NCBI GenBank assembly: GCA_930367215.1
Contig: OV884059.1
Span: 158,718,511 to 158,782,510 of the forward strand
Origin: Pollenia angustigena
Lineage: Eukaryota > Arthropoda > Insecta > Diptera > Polleniidae
Length of the DNA stretch: 64,000 bases
Reading direction: 5' to 3'
Shown: in pieces, positions 21,176 to 30,408 of the stretch
Numbering within the stretch: the stretch's first letter is position 1
Layout: every line of letters begins with the position of its first letter
Notes under the pieces: generated by a model
Database searches by the model: none
What the model saw: the letters and a program-made list of their open reading frames with translations, nothing else
What the model was told of the DNA's origin: nothing
Position numbers and translations under genes: made by a program

Positions 21176-21289
21176 TACACCCAGATAAAAACATGTTTAA
21201 AATGGTCACGTCCAACAAAGCTATTTTTAAAGAAAATTTTGAACTTATTATGTTTAATTTAATTTCCGATAATCATATTATGGTTAATT

Positions 21290-22537
21290 CAGACAATGCA
21301 TTCAAATTAGAAATACGAAAGCAATTTTCTATTCTTAATAATTCAATAAATGGTATGAAAAGAGAACAATCCGAAATAAAAACTAAAGTGGATTCAGTAA
21401 TCGGTGAAGTTCGTGCTGAATTGTGTAATAGTCTTCAAGAATTTAAAGAGGAGATGGCAAGATGTAAAACCCTTGTGAATGTTAACGATGCTGCCTATAA
21501 GAAAAAGTTCTATGAGCTTGAATTGCAAAACCACATGCTTCAACATCGCTTAAATCGTGCTGACATTGTCATAACTGGCCTGCCTAATAATTTGGATGAT
21601 CTTAACAAGACTGCAATCTGTTTGTGTGAACACTTCAAAGTGGAAATTAGTCCTGGTGATATTCTTAATGCAATTTATATAAAGAAAAGAAATGCTATTC
21701 TTGTTAAATTTGGTCAAATTGTCAAGCGTGATAAGGTTATCTCGGAATATTTCAAACACAAATCTCTTAGAGCCACTTTTTGGGTTTGAGATTAAAGTTA
21801 ATTTTATTCTATAATTAGCTAATCTGAGAATTAAGTTAATCTAGTATTAATTGAATTTGATATTTTTGGGTGGTGGCTTAAACCATGTAGCGCTACCATA
21901 CTGAGCACAAATAAATGGCAACATTTGTGCAAATATCAAATTTTTATCAAGCAATATGGATGTTTTCAAAGAAGAAGAAGAAGACAATGCGAGAATTTAA
22001 TATTGTTTACAAGGTAGAAATTTTTTTGTGTTTAAAGAAAAAATATATTACAGAAAAAATATAGAATGGAAAAATTATATAAAAGTGCTAAGCAATGTTT
22101 TACAATGTATTTTTTGTTTATATTTTTGCAAGTTCTTTATGTTAAACATGTGTATGTTGACTGTTTAAGTTTAGGTTTAAACCACCACCGTTGGCCGCTT
22201 AAACTAGCAAAAAAAAGTTAAAAAACACAAATCAAAAAGTAAATACGAAGATTAAAGTTAATTTAATCGCTAATCTCTAACCCAAAAAGTGGCTCTTAAA
22301 GTATCTAATATTGTTGGTGGTACCAATGAAAACCGTGTGTACTTAAATGATAATTATACAAGCCTTGCTAATAAATTACTTAAAATATGCTGGAAGTTAA
22401 AAAGTGACAAGAGGATAAATGGCTATAATATTATACATCGTGAAGTTCTTATGGCTAAAATTACAATGATGAATGGAGATGTTAAAACTGTCAACTTTCA
22501 GGGATGTATCGACTTATTCAAATTAAGTATTAATTAG
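21290..22537 (+). pseudogene. Retrotransposon ORF1, interrupted by a MITE
   Basis: The first part (about 21,290-21,769) encodes a heptad-rich coiled coil (KQFSILNNSINGMKREQSEI and onwards to about ELQNHMLQHRL) and then an RRM-like segment (ADIVITGLPNN). The second part (22,299-22,537, stop TAG) encodes a C-terminal domain of the type shared by retrotransposon ORF1s and the baculovirus FP/25K family (RVYLNDNYTSLANKLLK). The 526-bp insertion at 21,770-22,295 separates them; the reading frame on both sides is consistent once one TTA copy is counted. The ATG at 21,193 that opens the longer frame lies in MITE B and is not the true start. The product would bind RNA in the retrotransposition particle. 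Confidence 0.65.
21770..22295. mobile_element. Harbinger-like MITE inside retrotransposon ORF1
   Basis: Ends GAGCCACTTTTTGGGTT and, reverse-complemented, GAGCCACTTTTTGGGTT match perfectly for 17 bp and continue with one mismatch to GAGATTA. The 3-bp duplication TTA (21,767-21,769 and 22,296-22,298) fits the TWA target of PIF/Harbinger elements. A GTGGTGGCTTAAACC / GGTTTAAACCACCACC inverted pair lies inside. 526 bp, non-coding. Confidence 0.8.
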
Positions 22538-22899
22538 CCCTCAAACTAATTTTCATTTCTAACTGACTTATGTTCGATTTTTTAACAATACTCATTTATT
22601 CCCTATATAAGTTCTTTATAATATTATTGTTTATAAATTCTCATAAACTTAATGGATAGTATAACTTTTGATGAAATGTTTTATCTTTTTTTGTTTTTAA
22701 ATAGTACTGCCTTTGTTAATATTTTTTCTTTGATATAAAAAAATTTTTTTTTTTTTTTTTGTATTCTATTTTAATTTTTGTCAAGCAGCTTATTATTTTA
22801 TAATGATGTTGTTTTTTTTCATATTGAAAATGTTATATTATTACCTTCTTATTATAGTTATTAGGCTCCCCCCAAAATATAATTATTGTTTGATTTTTG

Positions 22900-25761
22900 A
22901 TGTCCCATAACTACAACCTAGGTCCTATAGCCAGAGATGTTTCAATGTTAAATAACTGTCTATCTTCTCATGTGAACAATTTGAACATTGGCCATATAAA
23001 TGCCCAAAGTTTATGTCCATCTAATTCAGGTACTAAGCTAGATGAATTTAAACACATTTTTGCTGAATCTTATCTTGATATAATTGGCGTATCGGAAACA
23101 TGGTTTAAACCTGACATTCTTTCAGCATCATTATCTATTACGGGCTACAATCTAGTGCGAAATGATCGACCAAAGAATTCAGGTTGTAGTAATCTTCCTA
23201 GTAGAGCTGGAGGTGTTTGCTTATATTTATCTAATAAACTTCGTTACAATGTTGTTTTTCGGGGCAGACAGTATGGTGTATGTGAATCGCTATTCATTGA
23301 GATTTTTAGTAAAGGTGTCTCTACAATTGTTGGTGTTGTCTATTTACCTGGTGGTGATATAAATTCATTTGAAAGCCTTCATAGTGACCTATTTGATAGA
23401 TATTCCGATATTATTGTTATGGGGGATTATAATTGTAATCTTTTTAATCAAGCCAAATCAATCAACTTTCGAAGACTAATCTCAAGATGCGGCCTGCACA
23501 TTTCTCATAACTGTTTACCCACTCATTTTCAGTTAGCTAATGGTTCCACTTCGCTCATAGATTTTTTCCTAAGTAGCCAACCTTCTGCTGTTGCTTATAA
23601 AACTCAATTGCAATTTCCGTTTTTCTCTTCATATCATAGCTTCATAATAATTTCCTTTAAAATTTCTATGCCGTTACGTAACAACATAGTTCGATTTAAG
23701 GATTATAATCGTGTTAACTTCAATGATCTTATCCAATATTCTGAGCAATTTGATACATCTCCTATTTTCTATACAAATGATATTGATTTGCAATTATCAA
23801 TTTTGACTAATTTAATTTATGGCCTTCATAACTTTGTACCTTCATCTACTATTGTACCAAGTTCGTCTCCTTTAAATTGGATGAATTCTAGGGACATTAT
23901 TTATGCTAGATCTGAAAGAGATCTCGCTTATGGGACTTATCTTAGAAATAGAACTGATGAAAATTGGAGGTGTTATTGTAGACTGAGAAATAAGGCTAAA
24001 TCTGTAATTAGGAAATCGCGTCGAAAATATGGTGAACGTTTGTTTACTGGGATAAATAATAAACAAATGTGGAGTAGGTTACGTAGTTTAGGTTGTACTG
24101 GTCGTGCGGAATCTGATGCTGATATAATGGATGTTGAGGAAATAGCTAGATCTTTTTTAGGCAATATGAGGCCTAATGTTTATGGTGATTTTATATTTGA
24201 TAACTTATCGGATAGTATAGGTTCTTTTTCTTTTAATCCAGTCACTGAAACTGATTTTCTTATAGCCTTGAATTCTATTAAATCTAATGCCATTGGTCAT
24301 GACAATATTCCTATTAAGTTTATAAAACGTATTGCTCCCCTCATCTCTTCAAGTTTTCTATATGTAATAAACACGATATTTACTGTCGGCAAGTTTCCCA
24401 CAAGTTGGAAAATTGGTAAAGTAGTACCCATCTCTAAAGGCGATACTAATGGGAGTTTTAGACCTATTACTATTTTATCGGCGATGTCTAAAATTATGGA
24501 AAACTTAATAAAGGTGCAGATTTTATCCCATTGTGATAAATATTCGTTAATTAATCCAAATCAATATGCCTTTCAAAAGAATCTAAACACTACTTCCTTA
24601 CTACTCTCGTTAACTGAATCCGTTAGGAAAAAATTGGATAGTCATTTAAATTGTATATTGGTTTCTTTAGACCTTACTAAAGCATTTGATCGCATTAATC
24701 ATAACATTCTTATAAAAAAGCTTTATGAGAACTTCAATTTTTCTAAATCAGCGTGTAAATTAGTATATTCTTATCTCATAAATCGTTACCAATATGTTTC
24801 CTTTAATGGGTCGTGCTCTAGTGTGGATCTTGTTACCTCTGGGGTACCCCAAGGTTCGGTTCTTGGGCCTTTATTGTTTCTTATGTATTTAAATGATTGC
24901 ATTCCAATTATGAAAAATAACTTCTGTCAGCCCTTTGTTTTTGCTGATGATATTTTCTTATTGTATACTGCGGATTTTAGACATTTCAATTTCGAAAATT
25001 CTTTAAATAATCATTTCAGTTCTTTATCCATGTGGATGCATACGAATTCGCTTGAGATAAATCCTACTAAAACGAAGGCAATGCAATTTTATTCTTCTGA
25101 TAGGAATTTGTCTTACCCTAGACTATTCATTGGTGGCCGTGAAATTGGTTTTTCAGGTTCTCTTAAATGCCTTGGTATTATTCTGGACTCTAAATTAACG
25201 TTTTCGGATCATGTTAATTCCATAGCTAACACATGCTGTCTAGTCTTGAGAAGACTTTATCGATTGAAAGTTTTTACACCTAAGTATATTAGAAATCGAC
25301 TTGCCTATTCTCTAATTATGTCACGTGTTAACTACGGCATTGAGGTTTTTTCTGGAACTTGGTTTTATAATTTGCACATTATTGAGGGAATTCTCAGAAA
25401 AATTGTGCGTTATGTTTTTGATGTGAATATACAAGAGCATGATCGTGTTTCGTTGCTTGTTCCTGTATTTTTAAAATGTGAATTTCATCATTACTTGAGT
25501 CTACGTATTTTGCTCCACTTTTATAAAATAATGATACATAGGCAACCTACTTTACTGTTAAATATGTTTTCTTTTATTAATTCAACACGTAACGTTCAGA
25601 TTGATGTTCCACTGGGACATCTTTCTGTTTTTCATCGTTCTTTTCTAATTAGAGTACACAGAACTTGGAGCACACTTCCCAATAATTTAAAATTGTTTTC
25701 GTATTCTTACCTTACATATAAAAGGAAACTCCTTGAGCATTTTAACAGAGTTCAAATTTAA
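22900..25761 (+). CDS. Retrotransposon ORF2: APE endonuclease and reverse transcriptase
   Basis: 953 codons from the ATG at 22,900 (a TTG at 22,897 gives 954). Residues about 30-255 form an APE-type endonuclease: NIGHINAQSL, DIIGVSETWF (catalytic E), MGDYNCNLF, and THFQ...SLIDFFLSS (the terminal D motif; the usual SDH is altered). The RT occupies roughly residues 460-740, with VVPISKG, LVSLDLTKAFDRINH (first catalytic D), SGVPQGSVLGPLLF and FADDIFLLY (catalytic DD). A thumb-like region and a basic C-terminal tail follow; no RNase H is seen. All catalytic motifs of the RT are intact, so the copy is young relative to the MITE it inserted into. ORF2 products nick the target DNA and copy the RNA in place. 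Confidence 0.92.
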   Translation: MSHNYNLGPIARDVSMLNNCLSSHVNNLNIGHINAQSLCPSNSGTKLDEFKHIFAESYLDIIGVSETWFKPDILSASLSITGYNLVRNDRPKNSGCSNLPSRAGGVCLYLSNKLRYNVVFRGRQYGVCESLFIEIFSKGVSTIVGVVYLPGGDINSFESLHSDLFDRYSDIIVMGDYNCNLFNQAKSINFRRLISRCGLHISHNCLPTHFQLANGSTSLIDFFLSSQPSAVAYKTQLQFPFFSSYHSFIIISFKISMPLRNNIVRFKDYNRVNFNDLIQYSEQFDTSPIFYTNDIDLQLSILTNLIYGLHNFVPSSTIVPSSSPLNWMNSRDIIYARSERDLAYGTYLRNRTDENWRCYCRLRNKAKSVIRKSRRKYGERLFTGINNKQMWSRLRSLGCTGRAESDADIMDVEEIARSFLGNMRPNVYGDFIFDNLSDSIGSFSFNPVTETDFLIALNSIKSNAIGHDNIPIKFIKRIAPLISSSFLYVINTIFTVGKFPTSWKIGKVVPISKGDTNGSFRPITILSAMSKIMENLIKVQILSHCDKYSLINPNQYAFQKNLNTTSLLLSLTESVRKKLDSHLNCILVSLDLTKAFDRINHNILIKKLYENFNFSKSACKLVYSYLINRYQYVSFNGSCSSVDLVTSGVPQGSVLGPLLFLMYLNDCIPIMKNNFCQPFVFADDIFLLYTADFRHFNFENSLNNHFSSLSMWMHTNSLEINPTKTKAMQFYSSDRNLSYPRLFIGGREIGFSGSLKCLGIILDSKLTFSDHVNSIANTCCLVLRRLYRLKVFTPKYIRNRLAYSLIMSRVNYGIEVFSGTWFYNLHIIEGILRKIVRYVFDVNIQEHDRVSLLVPVFLKCEFHHYLSLRILLHFYKIMIHRQPTLLLNMFSFINSTRNVQIDVPLGHLSVFHRSFLIRVHRTWSTLPNNLKLFSYSYLTYKRKLLEHFNRVQI

Positions 25762-26401
25762 ATATTTAATTGCATTACATTTTCGTATGCATTATCTATT
25801 ACATTGTTATTGACTTGGCTGTAGAGACCTTATTTTTATTCTTAAAATTCTTTATACAATATTTATATGGCTGGGGAGCCTTTTATCTTTTATCTTTTAT
25901 TTTGATTTTTTTTTATATTTAGTAAATTCTGTTAAATATTTACTAGTGTACATATATACATAGATATATTATTAACAATACATGCTCTTGGCCACGAAGG
26001 CTTCTTTGTATTGATATTTAATAAATAAATAAAATAAAATAAATAAGTCGTCCATCAAGAAGCCACAACCATATTATGGTTGCCTCCGAACATGTTATGG
26101 TTAATAATAATTAAAATATGTTTAACACTTTTATTAGCATGGTTGTTTTTCAACCATAGCATGTTGCTCTTGCAAAGAGGAATATACTATTGTTAATTTG
26201 AAAACAAATTATTGTCATATTTAACCACAACATGTTTTGAAGCAACCATAATATGGGTATGGCGTCTTGATGGAGGACTAATTTAACCATAATATGGTTG
26301 TCGGAGACAATAATATGGGTAAACTAAACATAATTTGTTCAAAATTATCTTTAAAAATGGTTTTCTTGGAGGTGACCATATTAAAACATGTTTTTAATGT
26401 A

Positions 26402-26776
26402 ATGCCTACTTAAACGTACAAATGTACATTTTAAGCATTTTAGAAAGTAAAAAGCTTAATTTTCAATAAATTATCAATTGAATTCTTGAACAAATTGTTT
26501 TATTTCTTTAAAAAATGACCATGCCGACAATAGGATCATTACATGCCGAGGATTGGAAGATCGTATGCCGACTACTGGCAAATTCCGTTTATTTTAGAAA
26601 AAAGTAAAATTACTCAAATTTAATATAGAATGTGTCTAAAAACTCTTATATGAATCGAAAATATACATATTACTGAACTGTAGTGGCTAGTTGCCATCCC
26701 AGTATCACGTTTCTGTACGTAATGGCACCAGTTTAAAAATGAAAAAAAGTTAAACTGCCGACTACTGGTACACTTA
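26402..26776. other. Right part of the pogo-like element
   Basis: Non-coding. Holds the subterminal ATGCCGA motifs of the pogo-like element (about 26,523-26,575 and 26,755-26,765). Confidence 0.4.
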
Positions 26777-27046
26777 AGGCCTAACCAGAATGTGAATAAC
26801 GTGGCTTAAGCAACCGAGCGAATACATGTAAATCATATGTGTAAAACCATGTTGAACTTGAGGGAACTTTTTGTTAAATTTAATGAAACTGTAATTTGCT
26901 TAAGCAAAGTGCGAAACTAATCGCACATTCCGTACGGAATCAAAAGTTTTTTATTTTGTTTTTGTTTTTTTTAATGTATTTGAGAGGCTTTTTTGTTTAT
27001 TTTTGACAGTAGCTTAAGTTTGTTTATGCACATTCTGGTTGGGCCT
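26777..27046. mobile_element. MITE with TTA target duplication inside the pogo-like right end
   Basis: AGGCCTAACCAGAATGTG and reverse-complemented AGGCCCAACCAGAATGTG are the termini, with TTA on both sides (26,774-26,776 and 27,047-27,049). GCTTAAGCAA motifs recur inside. A related internal sequence (GCTTAAGCAACTGTGCGAAT) occurs at about 56,018-56,040. The insertion is only a few bases inside the pogo-like terminus, whose sequence resumes as CCCTA. Confidence 0.75.
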
Positions 27047-27054
27047 TTACCCTA

Positions 27055-27886
27055 CATGTTCTGATTGAACACAATTGTTGTTGTTCCGGCGTTTGGCTGT
27101 ATACAGAAAATACATTATATAGCCAACATCATGGCGCACATGGATATTAAGAAGAATGCTTAGGCAACGATGGCAGCAAATGGAAGAAATATGAACATGA
27201 ACAGTCTACACGAGTAGAATTCATGTGCGACATGCTGTTCTTGCCAAGTTGTTAGATAGTGGTGACGGGTAGTAAGGGAGCCCCAACCTCGGGCGTGTAT
27301 CCCAATGAGCCAGTGGCCAGTTATAACTGTCTGGACGGCCTAAATGCACGCCGCACAATACTTTGATGTAGAACAAAATTGTGCAAAAATAGAAGGAGTT
27401 GACCCAGACTACTAATATTTTGCATGGAGGTATATATAATAATAATAAACAAAACTTTAAGTTTTAAAAAATTCTGTTAAAGGATTCATGTACCTCCCCA
27501 TGTATATCCTTTTTTTAAAAAAAATTAATTCGGCAACACTTTTTATGTTGAATTGTTGAAAAGTACCAAATCTATCTAAATACCTATAATGTTAAAATTG
27601 ATGTACTTAATTTTTTATAAATTCTAGCAAGGATACAAACAATTTTAATATTTCATAATTAAAATATTTCATACAAAAATATAAAAAACAAGTTTAATTT
27701 AATGTTCCGGAAAAAGCACAAAAAATTACACTTAAACTATTAAGGGTAACGGAGCATATAAATATTTAAAAAAAAAAACTAAAAAACGGTGCACTCAGTT
27801 TTTTTTTTAAATTTAAAGTAAATAGGTATTGACGATTTTCATATTTCTTGCAAAAACAACCACCAGTTTTTACGGCTTTATAATAA
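27055..27886. other. Gene-free stretch right of the pogo-like element
   Basis: 27,100-27,400 is less AT-rich than its surroundings but has stops in all frames and resembles nothing I know. The remainder is AT-rich. Confidence 0.35.
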
Positions 27887-27888
27887 TA

Positions 27889-28540
27889 GGTGTGATCACG
27901 TACTCAGCGTTGGGAGCCCGCGGGATCCCAATCTTACCGAAAACTGTTTCCGTACTCAAATTTTGGTAAAGTGAGAGAGCTTTGTTTACTCTCATTTTAC
28001 CGAACTTTGCCCAAAAAGTACGGGATCGCACCCAGAGACCTGCGCCTTGACGGCTTAAGCCGGCTGAGCCGCGCCGCCGATTATTTTTAATAGCCGCCGC
28101 CGCCGAATATTTATCGACTAAAGTCGGCTTAAAATCAGCCGCCGGTCACAGTCATTTAATCGAATATTCCCTACAAGAAATGCATAACCAAAACTAGAAA
28201 AAATTTTTTAATATTCTTTTTATTTTTAATAAAACAGTTTTTTTTTAATAAACAAAAATGTTAATGAGTAAGATACAGTCCTTGTATATTTTCAAAGGTT
28301 TTGCAGTAAAAATTTAAAATCTCATTTAGGAATAGATAATAGTCCACAAGCATTAACATAAGTATATATGCAAATTAATTTTATTATTCAAACTAAAATA
28401 TGAAAGTTGGTAAAAAAAAAATAATTTTTTAATTGGCCTAAGTTTAAGTCGGCTTAAGCTGGCTTTGAGCCGCCGCCGGCAATATTTTTGCAAGGCGCCG
28501 CCGCCGACAAAACTTGACGGCGCAGGTCTCTGATCGCACC
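27889..28540. mobile_element. TA-flanked small MITE, split near its right end by a hAT-like MITE
   Basis: GGTGTGATCACGTACT at the left pairs with reverse-complemented GGTGCGATCCCGTACT at the right, with TA flanks (27,887-27,888 and 28,541-28,542). Without the insertion it is about 144 bp. The middle is itself palindromic (TTTTGGTAAAGTGAGAG / CTCTCATTTTACCGAA). The ends recall those of the 6,707-7,503 element (GGTGCGTTTGAGTACT). Confidence 0.65.
28033..28532. mobile_element. GC-rich-ended hAT-like MITE, 500 bp
   Basis: Termini CAGAGACCTGCGCC at both ends in inverted orientation, with a perfect 8-bp duplication ATCGCACC (28,025-28,032 and 28,533-28,540). Both subterminal zones carry repeated GCCGCCG and AAGTCGGCTTAA blocks, strikingly GC-rich against an AT-rich core. 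No coding sequence. Confidence 0.88.
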
Positions 28541-28978
28541 TAATGTCTAATAACGGTAGTGATTTCCTTGAAGTTAATTTCTTTAGAATATTAATTTTTA
28601 AACACAGTACAAAGAAAATAGGATAATTTTAGTTTAAATATATTTATAGTTTTTAATCTAAAGCAGAGTACCGACACGTTCGCTCACTTTTCAGTCATGA
28701 GCGAGCGTGAAAAATTTAAAATTTTACTGTTTTTTCACATTCATGAGGGTGAGGAAAAAAATATTTTGAATTTCCTCATTCATGAAAAATGAGCAAACAA
28801 AAAAATTCATATGTGAATTTGTCAGATATGAAAAATTTAAAAAAATTCACATTCAAATTCCTCATAATGAAAAAAACGCGATTTGCCTGACCATTAACAG
28901 CGGGAAAATGAAGTAGTAACGAGGCCTTAAAGAAGGCCTTTTTACCGATATTAAGTTTTCCAGTCGCATTCCAACTGT
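28541..28978. other. AT-rich spacer with TTCATGA motifs
   Basis: No gene. TTCACATTCATGAGG, CTCATTCATGAAAAATGAG and similar blocks at 28,690-28,870 resemble those at 37,330-37,500, so both may be remnants of one repeat family. Confidence 0.35.
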
Positions 28979-29042
28979 ATTAGGACAACAAGGTTCTGTC
29001 TTACATGTTGTTTAGGTGCATATATTTCCTTGTTGTCCTAAG
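28979..29042. repeat. Inverted pair TTAGGACAACAAGG, 64 bp end to end
   Basis: Perfect 14-bp arms separated by 36 bp. They sit within a wider, imperfect inverted pair (AGGCCTTAAAGAAGG at about 28,928 and its complement at about 29,260), which suggests a small degraded MITE at about 28,900-29,320. Confidence 0.55.
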
Positions 29043-29692
29043 GTCGCAAATTGTTGTTGCTAATAACGCGAAGTGAGTAAATTAATAACTAAACTTGCTA
29101 CACATTCCAACATTACTGCTAATAAAACTATTTCGACAGGCCTTATCTCAGAAAAGTTAATTTGAATTTGTAAAATATTTCATGAAACCCATTCTAAAAG
29201 ACCTTTTCGAAGAAGGCAGAGCGGAATAAGTGAAAGTTTATTTAAAATCTAGTTGTAAACCTTCTTTAAGGCCTGAAAAGTCAAAGCGCTCGCAATTTTT
29301 CCCGCTAGGCAGCACGATAGCCTGTTTGTGTTTTGTAAAATTATTTGTTGGCTGGTAAACTAAAATGTGTTTTTTTTATTTTGTAAAATATTTTGTGATG
29401 CCTCTAAAAGGGTCTGTTTTTTTCGTTTAAAAGACATAAAGGCAAAAAAATATTGAAAAAAAATTACTACCTGCAAGAATTGAAGACATGTATTTGGTCT
29501 CGTGAAAAAAATTTTATTTGTGGACCAAGCGCAACGGTGTTGAAAACACTACATTGAATTTACAATAACTGGCATAATTGGGCGCGAAACAATAAAATTA
29601 CATTTATGCAACAATAAAACAAATTTTCTTACTCATCAACCATACTTACTGTCGCTTTGCTTGTGGCGAAACAAGACTTTTGTGTTGCTTCC
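29043..29692. other. AT-rich spacer, no gene
   Basis: Nothing recognised apart from the right arm of the wide inverted pair described for 28,979-29,042. Confidence 0.3.
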
Positions 29693-29797
29693 AGGTGACA
29701 AGCAATTGATTGTGTAGAAAAATTTATATGAAAAGTACTCAAAAAACTGAGTGATTTTCATATAAATTTTTCTACACAATCAATTGCCTGTCCCCTA
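29693..29797. repeat. Near-perfect ~45-bp-arm hairpin
   Basis: CAATTGATTGTGTAGAAAAA and the following TTTATATGAAAA on the left are exactly complementary to 29,754-29,787 on the right; ACTC/GAGT extends the pairing toward the loop and GGNGACANG extends it outward. It could be a tiny MITE or a template for a small-RNA hairpin. Confidence 0.75.
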
Positions 29798-30099
29798 CAA
29801 ACTACACATTTGTTAGTGTTTTCCAAATAAATTTACCTACGTAAGAAAAGTGTTTTCAGCAATAAAAACCCATCGTCGCGATTGGAACAGAAACCAAAAT
29901 ATTTTTACAAACCCAAAATACCAACAACTTCTTGTGTCTATTTTTTTTCTCAATAATTTCTGCATAAAGGTACGTCTTTTTAACGAAAGAAAAGGTTACC
30001 TTTTTTAAAGGCACCAAAGAATTGTTTACAAAAAAAAAACATATCGTCAGCTTATATCCAAACATTATTAGAAAATCTTATATTTTGTTTAATTCGACC
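29798..30099. other. AT-rich spacer, no gene
   Basis: A 69-codon minus-strand frame at 29,856-30,065 is judged chance. Nothing else seen. Confidence 0.3.
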
Positions 30100-30408
30100 T
30101 TTAAAATGTATAAATAAAAGAACTTTTTTTCCTTTGAGCTCGAGGTCCTGGTTTTTATTATTAATTACATTTTTATTATTACTTCTGTTCACAATTTAAC
30201 GATGTTGACAAACATTATAAAAATTAATTTTTTCTGATTTTTGTACGTCAATAATGTTTTCAATATTATACCTAGCCCAGAAGATGTTTTTCAATGAAAA
30301 ACGAAATATTGGCAAAATAAAATATTTTTAAATTTAAATAATTAATAATAAAAACCAGGACCTCGAGCTCAAAGGAAAAAAAGTTCTTTTATTTATACAT
30401 TTTAAAGG
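30100..30408. mobile_element. MITE with ~65-bp TIRs
   Basis: CCTTTAAAATGTATAAATAA followed by AAGAACTTTTTTTCCTTTGA and GCTCGAGGTCCTGG at 30,100-30,155 is the near-perfect complement of 30,342-30,407. The core of about 180 bp is AT-rich and non-coding. Target duplication not resolved. Confidence 0.8.

Larger units (their letters stand above)
21290..26043 (+). mobile_element. CR1/Jockey-group non-LTR retrotransposon, 5'-truncated
   Basis: The element runs from within ORF1 (about 21,290) through ORF2 to a 3' UTR ending in an (AATA)n-rich tail at about 26,013-26,043. It has no LTRs; the order ORF1-ORF2 with an APE endonuclease and RT identifies the class. The boundary at 21,290 is set by the end of MITE B homology, so the ORF1 start codon is missing. 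ORF1 is interrupted by a 526-bp MITE, while ORF2 is intact. The diverged fragment at 2,660-3,273 belongs to the same or a close family. The clade is not certain: CR1/Jockey-like without RNase H. Confidence 0.75.
21178..26399. mobile_element. MITE B (long TIR), split by a non-LTR retrotransposon
   Basis: The left piece (21,178 to about 21,290) starts CACCCAGATAAAAACATG. It is the inverted complement of 26,279-26,399, sharing AAAACATGTTT, a TGGTCACSTCCAA block, a TTTTTAAAGAAAATTTTGAA block and CATATTATGGTTAA. TA flanks both ends (21,176-21,177 and 26,400-26,401). The right piece also contains an inner palindromic unit, 26,047-26,278, bounded by GTCGTCCATCAAGA and its complement. The retrotransposon sits at the junction between the left arm and this inner unit. 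Removing it leaves a MITE of about 470 bp. Confidence 0.65.
16882..27052 (+). mobile_element. Ancient pogo/Tigger-like DNA transposon, heavily invaded
   Basis: Left end GGGTAAGTGCACC and reverse-complemented right end GGGTAAGTGTACC are inverted repeats, each followed inward by GTAGTCGGCA. Both ends are flanked by TA (16,880-16,881 and 27,053-27,054), the target site of the pogo/Tc1 group. ATGCCGA motifs recur near the right end (about 26,523-26,575). The interior includes a decayed pogo-type transposase (20,150-20,530). About 10 kb now separates the ends because a TIR-element cluster (16,974-19,370), two long-TIR MITEs, a retrotransposon and a further MITE have inserted. The TIR-transposase pairing is inference from co-location and TA flanks. 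Confidence 0.65.

Noticed and set aside
21193..21290. ATG at 21,193 as the start of retrotransposon ORF1
   Set aside because: The stretch is the inverted complement of 26,290-26,399, thus MITE B sequence.
26047..26278. Independent Harbinger-like MITE with TAA duplication
   Set aside because: Outside both of its edges the sequence continues as MITE B arms, and MITE A has the same blocks, so it is better read as the inner palindrome of MITE B.
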